Positions 56,112 through 64,000 of a stretch of DNA of 64,000 nucleotides are shown here, piece after piece. The DNA lies in contig CM033403.1 of assembly GCA_019426215.1 (NCBI GenBank), forward strand, positions 7,214,012-7,278,011, given 5' to 3'. This DNA is from Buddleja alternifolia. Lineage: Eukaryota > Streptophyta > Magnoliopsida > Lamiales > Scrophulariaceae. The notes under the pieces were generated by a model that saw only the letters and a list, made by a program, of their open reading frames with translations, did no database searches and was not told the origin of the DNA. Both the position numbers and the translations under genes were made by a program. Within the stretch, counting starts at the first letter, position 1; each line of letters opens with the position of its first letter.

Positions 56112-56922
56112 CAAGGAATTTTTATTAGAAAACTTGTAAGGATTCACTGTTAAACGAGCTACGTACCTCAATTTGCTCCAGTTGAGCATATCCAAGACGT
56201 GATTTTCTATAAGGATATTCAGGTTCCTCTGCTCTTTCCTGATTTTTCCTACTTAGTTGTTGTTCATTACATAATCAAAGCATTAGTCAATGTATGTGGT
56301 TTCATAGAAACGCAATATGCAACAAATGAAACCGTAAATTAAAATAATTACCATCCAATCTTCACTTTGCCGAACATGTAAAAACGCTGTCCAATCTTCT
56401 TGAGATATATTATATTTTTGGGGTGGGCTGGAATTAATATTCCCATTATCATCCTCTACCCACACTCTGCTCAAGTAGCTCCTGAAGTTTCGAGCTAGCT
56501 TTCTAGCTTTGGCTTAAACAAATTTTTGTCTACTTTCTTCAATATCAAAGGCCAACTATAAAAAAAAAACACAAAGTATATATGAAATTATAATTTAGAG
56601 AAAATTGAGTATACAAAAAATACATTAACCAATTAGAAACATGATAATAACCAACTTACAGCTATTTCATTCCAAATTGCTGATTTTGTTGCTCCCGATA
56701 CGTGTCGCCAATCACTGATGATAATCGGCACCCTCTCATGAGCTATGACTCCAATGTAACCAACAATGTTGATTTATTTGCGTCAATTGGTTGGCCATTC
56801 TTATTCCAGACGACTGGTAGCTTTAAGCCTTTACTTCTGGAATTTATGACTTTTTTCATTGCCGCGATACCTCTACGTATCTCATTTTCAACACGTTTGT
56901 TTGAAGCACCACCAGAATCCAT
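53812..56922 (-). pseudogene. CACTA TnpA-like gene with C-terminal Ulp1-type (C48) protease domain
   Basis: The ATG at 56922 starts MDSGGASNKRVENEIRRG. Conserved blocks follow, separated by GT-AG introns: HERVPIIISDWRHVSGATKSAIWNEIA (56740-56650), ARKLARNFRSYLSRVWVED (near 56490), EEPEYPYRKSRLGYAQLEQ (near 56200), VTRALVWRIAHSDS (near 56010), a coiled stretch with GVRGVGFGVSQKKYF (55720-55490) and a DUF8039-like domain with CQLALSTPSYRMVAKVQ (55380-55110). The Ulp1-type domain has HWVLLVIDP (catalytic His), YYLDSL (Asp) and PIQLNDKDCGFFIMKFM (Gln and Cys) at about 54310-53830. Ulp1 proteases cleave SUMO; the role in CACTA is not known. Disrupted by a TAA near 56522 and frame changes near 56770 and 54720. 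Confidence 0.78.
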
Positions 56923-57000
56923 CGACCTACAAAAGCGAAAAATACAGAATTTAGATTCGTATACCAAATATATAGTACCAAATAATGCCACCATTATTTT

Positions 57001-57230
57001 AGAAAAAAATCGGCAGAGTAACGACGTAAAAATTTCTACCAAGTTCTCGACTTAATCTTCCCCCAACCTTGGAACTAACAAAACTCAGATATTTCAACCA
57101 CAACAAACCCAAACAATTATATATGCAGTAAAACAAATAACAATGCCCATTATTCTAGAAAAAATTCGACAGAATAATGACGCAAAAATTTCTACCAAGT
57201 TCTCGACTTAATCTTCCCCCAAAATTGCAA
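57001..57230. repeat. imperfect 65-base repeat in the CACTA 3 intergenic region
   Basis: taccaagttctcgacttaat with surrounding sequence occurs near 57040 and 57195, spaced about 155 bases. It lies between the two CACTA genes, within 57043-57860, which is otherwise AT-rich, with a ggtggtggtgg run at 57602-57650. Confidence 0.75.
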
Positions 57231-57860
57231 CCCAACAAAACCAATCCATCAATTCGTTCACAAAACCAATCGAACTTCACAAAACCATGAATGCATTAAA
57301 CGATGTCAATAAAATAATACAACAAAAATCCAATCATAATAACAACATATCATAGCATAAATCAAAAATCCAACAATCAAGACACCCCAATTAACATAAC
57401 TTATATATAACAAAAACCCACATTATATAATTCACAAAACCAATTAATATAATCAACTATAACATAACAACAATCCACATTAAAACATAATCAACTATAA
57501 CATAACATAACAAAAATCCACATTATATAATTCACAAAACCCTAATTAACATAACATATATATAACAACAATCAAGAGAGAGCGAGAGAGAAGAAGCTTA
57601 CGGTGGTGGTGGTGGTAGTGGTGGAGGCGGCGGTGGTGGTCGTAGAGGCGGAGGAGAGAGCGGCTGTGGCGACAGCGGCGGTATACAATATCATATCGAC
57701 CTACAAAAGCCAAAAATACAGCAACATCATAATTTTTCAATTCATACACTAACAAGAGACGCCCTGACTCATACACTAACAAGTGCTTATAAGAAGCAGC
57801 AAAAAAGTTTAGAACATAAGTCTATCATATAATTAATTATCACATAAGTTCAAATACCTT

Positions 57861-59317
57861 TCATCGTTTTCTTTTTGTCGTTGGCTTAGTAGTCTTTTGC
57901 TTCCCCTCAGTACGACCCTTTTGTTTAGTATGTCGACGAATAGATGGATTAATCCATATCCCCTCTTGATGATCTTGTCGCATATACAATTCATCATTAC
58001 TGATATCCAAGTCACCATCACTATCAGTGGCTTGTGAATCACCTAAGATAGGATTTTCTCCATCATCATCACTATATGAACCATCATCCTCAATACAAGT
58101 ATTTTTGTTTGCCGATATAACAATTGACCACCTCTTATCAATAGGATCGGTGACAAAAAACATTTGCTTAGCTTGTGATGCCAAAATGAAAGGTTCATCT
58201 TTGTATCCCACCCTTTCAAGGTCTACTTGAGTGAAGCCTATTTCACTATTATCGACACCATTTTTATTGTCAGCCCATCTACACCCAAATACAGGCACCC
58301 AAAACCAACTATAATCTAGCTCCCATATATGTTCAATCACCCAAAATATGATAAATGAGCATAGATAGAGTTATTGTCTCTCGCACTTGAGATATGCATT
58401 GCTTGAGCTACAAGACTCTCCCCACTATTCTGCATTGTACTCCGTTCATCTTGGTCTTTTGTATAGAATGTGCGACCATTTATACGATAACCTGAATGAT
58501 AAAATACAAGTCTGCCCGGACCCATCGACAACCGTGCCAATTTATCTGAAACTGAAAGTGGATTCTCGTTCTGTTTCTCTTGAATATGCTTTCGGAACCA
58601 ATCAGAGAAACTCTTATTTTGCTCTCTTGAAATCCAACTCTCATTTTTATTTGGATTTAATCTCCTAAGTTGCTCCTTGTGCTCTTCAACATATGGCTCA
58701 ACCTCATCGGTGTTCTGGAGCACATATAGGTGTGCCTGATCCCTTTGTGTGCAAGGAACACTAACTAATTGCTTTCCAAGTACGCTTTCTCCTTCTGTTC
58801 TCCCTCCCACAACATGAGACTTTGGAAGCTCTGCAACGTTAGAATCTTTCAGATATTCTGTGCAAAATGTAATCGCTTCATCAACTATGTACCGTTCAAC
58901 AATGCAACCTTCCGGTAGACTACGATTTTTCACGTAGCCTTTTAATACCTTCATATAATGCTCAGCCGGATACATAGATCTCATAAAAGTCCACATAGTT
59001 GTGTCTCTCTAACCAAGTGAATAGGTAGGTGAGTCATTATATCAAAAAACACTGGTGGAAAATACATCTCAAGCTCGCACAAAGTGATGGGAATTTGTTT
59101 CTGAAGTGCTGGCAATTGTTCAGGATCAAACACCTTGCTCCACATTGCTTTGAAGAAGAAACATAATGAGGTTATATTTTCTCTCACTATTTTTGGCAAA
59201 ATGACCCGTAGAGCAATTGGTAGCAAATGATTCATGATCACATGACAATCGTGAGTCTTCATGTGCTTTAGCTTCAAGTCCTTCATTGATACAAGACTGC
59301 TAATGTTTGAAGAATAC
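57861..59317 (-). pseudogene. CACTA TNP2 transposase, C-terminal part
   Basis: The minus-strand frame begins at the copia D junction with YSSNISSLVSMKDLKLKHMK, then THDCHVIMNHLLPIALR and the DUF4218 domain (KAMWSKVFDPEQLPALQKQIPITLCELEMYFPPVFFDIMTHL; MYPAEHYMKVLKGYVKNRSLPEGCIVERYIVDEAITFCTEYL). DUF4216 follows (DYSWFWVPVFGCRWADNKNGV.. GFTQVDLERVGYKDEPFILASQAKQMFFVTDP), with an acidic and basic tail ending at 57861. TNP2 is the catalytic CACTA transposase. Its N-terminal half, with the catalytic core, is missing from the window because of the copia insertion. Frame changes near 58992 (a loss of about ten bases is suggested) and 58340 break this part too. Confidence 0.85.
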
Positions 59318-60750
59318 TGTTAGGAAATTTCATGTTAGATGTTTTGATGATGATAAGATAGGATTTTATGTTAGACCCCAAATACAATGTAAGTTTCTGC
59401 TTTGATAGATCTTTGTATAAGCGTTTGAAAGTATGTAATTTTTATTAGGCTTGTAATTTTTATCTTTATAGATTTTAGACTAAGTATTAGATACCGAATC
59501 ACTAATAGAATTCTAGGTGAGTCTATTAGAGAAGAAGTTGAAGATCAGCGTCTGAAGTCAGCTGAAGATAAAGATTTGTTCTTAGCGCCCGTCAAACGCT
59601 AAAGGACTATTTCAGGATTTTTTGAATCAAGCGCTCAAATCATTCTAGCAATCCGATGTCAGATTCACCTGAATTAAATCCTCAAGTCATGAAGGACTTA
59701 AATACAATCATTCAACGGACATTTATTTCCAATGGGAAATAAATTCAAATGCATTAAGTGCCTGATAAGAGCATTAAATGTGATAAGCCACTATGACTTG
59801 TGGATAAGACACCTTTTTGACTAGACTGTCAGAACTTCAGAGTTTATAACTGCTCCCATCCAATCGGTGCCAGCAGATTTTCAGGAATGTCAGGTTTTAG
59901 GTAAAATCACGCGCTGCGTGAAAGGTACGCTCTCACATGTGTCCAACGGAAAGATCCCAAGAATTGCCTATGAATACCTTAAGCAAACCCTAAAAATATA
60001 TGGTACATATATTACAAGAGTAATTTATGTACCTGCACAAGAGAAAGCTTAGAAACTCCATAGCTAAAAATCCTTCAAGCTTTTTATCTACATTCCAAAC
60101 AGTCAAAATATCTCAAACTTCTTCCAAAGAAGAAACCTAAATTCCTATTGAGATATTTCAAGTTGTTTGATCTTCCCAAAAACAAACAAAAAAAACTTTG
60201 TGATAAACCTTCAATCTTTCATCTGAGTGAGAAAGAAGTTGAAAACCCCTTACAGGCAGTATTTCTGAGTGAGAGAAGCTTGTAGAAGATGATCTTCATT
60301 GGTGCTGAAATCTGTGTGATCAAGGAGCCCGAGATCTTTTTCATCCTTTACTATCTTGTAGAAGATTCTGTGTGATTCTTCGAAAATCATCCTAGTAAAT
60401 TCCTCCAAGTGAAAAAGGAGAAGAAGGACGTAGCTGGGATTACATCACCCAGTGAACCTTACAATCTCTTGTGTTCTTTACTTTAATTATTGTCTTGATT
60501 TACAGTATTTTATATTCTTTGAAAAAGACCAGCTAATTGCAAAGCGATTAATTAACCAACTGAACGCTAAAAATCATTTCCGCTGTGCTAATCCTGATTA
60601 AGCGATCTAGGCATTACCCTACTTTGGTAAATTGCTAAAATCACTAAGTCTGAGTTATCTCTACTGAAGCGACTGACCCAAGCGCTCAGCCTCTAAGCGT
60701 TCAAATCTTTAAAAGTGATACAAAATTTTTGAAGTAAAAAAAAGACTTCA
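59318..60750 (+). repeat. 5' LTR and leader of copia D, inner boundary uncertain
   Basis: The 5' end TGTTAGG is exact by its junction with TNP2. No second LTR lies in the window, so the length cannot be set. aagcgctcaagc-type gcgct/agcg words recur across the leader and gag (for example gatcagcgtctgaa, caagcgctcagcc). Confidence 0.5.
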
Positions 60751-60862
60751 GGGTCTATTCAGGTTGAATTAGAAACCTAAGAGTTTCCGAGCGTAACTGC
60801 TTGTTCAGATCTATCCTTTTAAAACTTAATCGCTTTAAAATTTCTCTTTAAAACATCTCATT

Positions 60863-62763
60863 ATGGCTTTTAACAAAATGCCTAAGTTGGTAGAATCAAA
60901 CTATGATTCTTGGAAACTTAGAGCATTCGCTTATTTATGCTCTTGCGATAATGAAATGTGTGATATGATCACAGATGGCCCCATTCAGATTATGAAAGTT
61001 GTAACTCGAGCCCCTGAAGCAACCGAGGCCACTCCAGATGGTTATGTCGAGAAACCTAAGTTAGAATGGACGCCTGATGATCGAAAAAGGGTAAATCTAG
61101 ATAATGTTCGACGAAGTGCACTTTACTCAGCGTTAGGAGACAATGATGCATTGTTCAACAAGATCAAGCAATGTAAGACTTCCAAAGAAATATGGGATAA
61201 GTTGGCTATAGTGTGTGAAGGATCGGCACAAATGAAGGAGAATAAACTCTCCATAGCCATGCAAAGATTCGAGCATTTCAAGATGTAGCCCAATGAGACG
61301 CTAGAACGATTGGACGCAAGATTTACTTTGCTCATTACCGAGTTAGCGTCACTAGATAAGGAATTGACCAACAAGGAAATGGTCAATAAGATTTTCAGAA
61401 GTCTTCCAAGTAAATACTTGATTAAGACTATTGCTATGAGAGAATATCAGACCTTGGAAACTCTTACTCCAGAACATGTATTTTCAGAGTTAAAGGCATT
61501 TGAATTCGAATTGGGTGAAGTCAGCGACACATCGACTTCAGCGACTGAATCAGGAGCTTTAATCGCTACTACCAAAAGTAGGGGTAAAGCGGTTAGCGAA
61601 GTGAAATCAACGGAATGAAATGAAGAAAAGGAAATGGCCTTATTGGGCAAGAAATTCAAGAAATTTCTAAGATATGAAAAGAGAAATCCTATTGGACAAA
61701 CTTCATTTCAAACCCCTCCCCCTGCACCAGCACCTTAGTATTAAGCGCCAGTGTACTCTGCACCTCAACCAGTAGCTCCAATTCCTTACCAAGCGCCTAC
61801 GACTCCTACTCTAAATCTCTCAACACCAGTCGGATCAAAGCGATTATCCACAGAACAGAAAATGAAAACTAATTTGTGTTATAATTGCAGGAAACCAGGG
61901 CACTACCAGGTAAATTGCCCTTATCCAAATGTGTCTAAGCCCACAAGGCAAGACTATGCGGATAAAAACCAATTCAGGAGCAACCTTCGTCAACAAGGTT
62001 TGCTAGCGGAATCTGAACCATTCCCCGCACCTGAAGAGGATTTGGAAGCATCATATGAAAGCAGTGATGATGAGCCTACAAGCGACTCAGTGTTGATCTG
62101 TCTCATGGCAAGAGAAGATGAAGCGTCTGACGAATCGCTACTAGAGGTAACCAATGAATTATCTCATCCTCTTTCTTATGATGAATTACTTGATCAAGTT
62201 AATGAATATTATAAAGATTGTCAAGAGGCCGCCAAAATATATCAAAACGATCTCGCATTATCTCATCACTCACAAGAGATAAAGTAACGCTCAAAGCAGA
62301 GTTGAAAGTTCAGCAACAATGCATTGAGAAGAATCAATCACTTGATAGTGAGATTATTCAATTAAAAAGCGATCTTGATATAATAGTCAAGAGAGAAGCT
62401 GATCTGATCGCTAGACTTGCCAAATCAGAGCAGCTCATCTCATCATTATCAAAAGGTTCTAGAAAGTTGGATAATGTGACTGAGGTAACTAGATTATTTG
62501 GTGAAAAGACCGGTTTAGGATGCAATAAATTCGGTAAACAACCTAATAAATCTAATGTTACGGCGAACAACAAAGGAAAGAGTGTTTTCTTTGTTGAGAA
62601 AGGTTCACAAAGTCAAACGCTGAATGAACCAAGCAACAATGGTACGAGGCTAAATGAGAAAGCCAAAGCTGCCTCAGGCAAGGGTAAGGATAAAACAAAT
62701 GATTCACAAAAAAAGATTCATCCAAACGCTCAAAAGGCTAAGGATAAACCTAACCACTGTTAA
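60863..62763 (+). pseudogene. copia D gag with zinc knuckle
   Basis: The start codon at 60863 gives MAFNKMPKLVESNYDSWKLR, then the gag body (EWTPDDRKRVNLDNVRRSAL, SKEIWDKLAIVCEGSAQMKENKLSIAMQRFEHFKM, ERLDARFTLLITELASLDKE, RSLPSKYLIKTIAMREYQTLETL, HVFSELKAFEFEL), a Pro-rich linker, and a CCHC knuckle CYNCRKPGHYQVNC near 61880. A long coiled-coil-like, Lys-rich tail follows (about 62218-62763). In-frame stops occur near 61286 (TAG), 61616 (TGA), 61736 (TAG), 61742 (TAA) and 62761 (TAA), with a frame change near 62250. Confidence 0.85.
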
Positions 62764-64000
62764 TCAAGCGCTAAACGTCCAACACCAAAAGTGCAACCCA
62801 AGCTAGCGCCAAGGAAATACCAGCGTCAATATCCAAGACAGTCAAGATCATATTATCGATACTATGATGATTATGATTATGACTATGATTATGACTACCA
62901 TTATAATCGAGGATATTATTATACACCCAAAAAGCACACACAACACGATGTGAAACCCAAGAAGGCCAGTATTCCTACAATGAAGACTAGGCAAATATGA
63001 GTTCCTAAAGTTCTAGTTCAAACTAAAGTTACTAACAAAGAAGGACCCAAGGCAACATGGGTACCTAAGAAGAATTAAAATTATCCTTTAATGTAGGTAC
63101 CTATAGCCAACACCGATACTTCAGTTTTGTACATTGATAGTGGATCGTCAAGACACATGACGGGTTCCAAAGATCTTGTAGTCAACTATCAAGCTTCCAA
63201 CGGTCCTCAAGTTATATTCGGTGATAACTCCAAAGGTAAAACCAAAGATATAGGTATCATGCATAAGGGGAACATCATGATTAGTGATGTATATTATGTT
63301 GAGGGTCTTAAGTATAATTTGTTAAGCATTAGTCAATTTTGTGATAAAGGCTTTGAAGTAAAATTTTCAAGCGACTTCTGCTATGTTAACGACGCTAAGA
63401 GTAAGTCTGCTAAATTAAGAGGTAAAAGAACAAACAATGTATATTTAGTAGATTGGGATTATACAATTGATAACAACCCCACATGCTTTGTTGCTAAAAG
63501 TAAAAATGAATTGAGTTGGGTATGGCATAAAAAAAATGAATCACCTCAATTTTAAGGCAATCTCTCAATTAATATCGCTAAATCTAGTAGAGGGATTACC
63601 TAAGGGTTCCTTTCAGAAAAATCGCTTATGTGATGCATGCCAAATGGGTAAACAAGTTAAATCATCTTTTAAAAAGAAACCATGCCTATCTACTTCTAGA
63701 GTTCTTGAACTATTGCATCTAGATTTGTTTGGTCCCATTCAAATCATGAGTGTTAGTGGTAAAAAGTACTCACTAGTAATAGTTGATGATTTCTCTCGCT
63801 ATACTTGGGTAGAATTCCTAGCGACCAAAGATGAAACTAGTATCAAGCTCACATCACTGATTCGTCAATTACAAACTTATAAAGATTTAAAGGTGGCAAG
63901 AATTAGAAGCGATAGAGGAACTGAATTTACTAACCAATTTGTTGAGAAGTTTTGTATAGACTTTGGAATACTTCATGAGTATTCTGCTCCGAGAACACCT
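62764..64000 (+). pseudogene. copia D protease, GAG-pre-integrase and integrase, open at the window end
   Basis: The linker (62791-63090) has a Tyr/Asp-rich stretch (YRYYDDYDYDYDYDYHY). Protease YIDSGSSRHMTGSKDL is near 63127, followed by GLKYNLLSISQFCDKGF. GAG-pre-integrase follows (WHKK.. LCDACQMGKQVK) and the integrase core (LELLHLDLFGP first Asp; RSDRGTEFTNQF second Asp), reaching the window end. In-frame stops at about 62998 (TGA), 63076 and 63094, and a frame change in the A8 run near 63531, break it. Confidence 0.85.

Larger units (their letters stand above)
53101..59317 (-). mobile_element. CACTA element 3, coding, interrupted by copia D
   Basis: It begins CACTAATACAGAAATGACC after the target aat and has palindromic subterminal repeats (tattacagcggtt..aaccgctgtaata) at 53117-53300. 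On the minus strand it carries the C-terminal part of a TNP2 transposase (57861-59317) and a spliced TnpA-like/Ulp1 gene (about 53812-56922). The other end lies beyond the copia insertion at 59318. It shares end motifs with CACTA 1 and 2, so it is a candidate source of their transposase, though both genes here are broken. Confidence 0.85.
59318..64000 (+). mobile_element. copia element D, 5' part, continues past the window end
   Basis: It starts TGTTAGGAAATTTC directly after TNP2 codons, with aatac as the outer five bases. The leader and LTR (59318 to roughly 60750) are followed by gag (60863 on), a zinc knuckle, protease and integrase, open at 64000. It must be younger than CACTA 3, which it splits. 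The LTR inner end and primer site were not recognised with certainty. gag-pol contains six or more in-frame stops. Confidence 0.85.

Overview
The window looks like a transposon-rich intergenic stretch of a eudicot-type plant nuclear genome. It holds spliced genes with GT-AG introns, Ty1/copia and Ty3/gypsy LTR retrotransposons primed by tRNA-Met- or tRNA-Asp-like sites, CACTA, PIF/Harbinger and Tourist-like DNA transposons, a LINE fragment, and AT-rich spacers with many microsatellites. There are no operons, CRISPR arrays, rRNA genes or clear tRNA genes. The species cannot be named from the sequence alone.

The only host-type gene is a tandem pair of two-domain MATH (meprin/TRAF homology) genes on the + strand. 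The second copy (20014-22829) has six exons, joins in frame and encodes 301 residues. The first (4271-6411) has the same exon plan but one missing base in exon 3, so it should stop after about 75 residues. About 13.6 kb of mostly inserted DNA now lies between the copies: a young copia element (6604-12836, near-identical LTRs, defective coding region), a Harbinger element with a once-frameshifted transposase (13086-15964), a 5' piece of a CACTA element (16687 on) and two back-to-back Tourist-like MITEs (18311-19868). Copy 2 also carries small elements in its introns: a short-LTR retrotransposon 5' end with a Helitron-like 3' end, and a foldback MITE.

Left of the MATH pair (1-4138) are two copia remnants on the minus strand, one inserted into the other. 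To the right, 24931-33775 is bounded by two roughly 1-kb direct repeats that look like LTRs of an old minus-strand gypsy element. Inside them are inverted MITE-like ends and a complete but decayed gypsy chromovirus with 441-bp LTRs and a 5-bp target duplication (26785-32016).

From about 35400 to 47522 lies an Athila-like gypsy element on the minus strand: 5' LTR, tRNA-Asp-like primer site, gag, pol and a downstream extra ORF in the envelope position. Its gag is split by a complete non-autonomous CACTA element (42591-45013, TSD att) that contains palindromic subterminal repeats, a 1.1-kb minisatellite and a large perfect-type palindrome. The Athila LTR abuts, at base precision, the middle of a copia LTR, so it inserted into the SIRE-like copia element at 47523-52388. 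That element has lost most of integrase and all of the reverse transcriptase core.

The right end is a stack of insertions. A LINE reverse-transcriptase fragment (52395-53100) is cut by a coding CACTA element (53101-59317) carrying TNP2 remnants and a spliced TnpA-like gene with a Ulp1-type cysteine protease domain. That CACTA is cut inside TNP2 by another copia element (59318 to beyond the window end). The three CACTA elements share terminal and subterminal motifs. Almost every transposon ORF here is broken, so the parts do not form one working system. The most informative content is the order of nesting and the structural oddities within the CACTA family.
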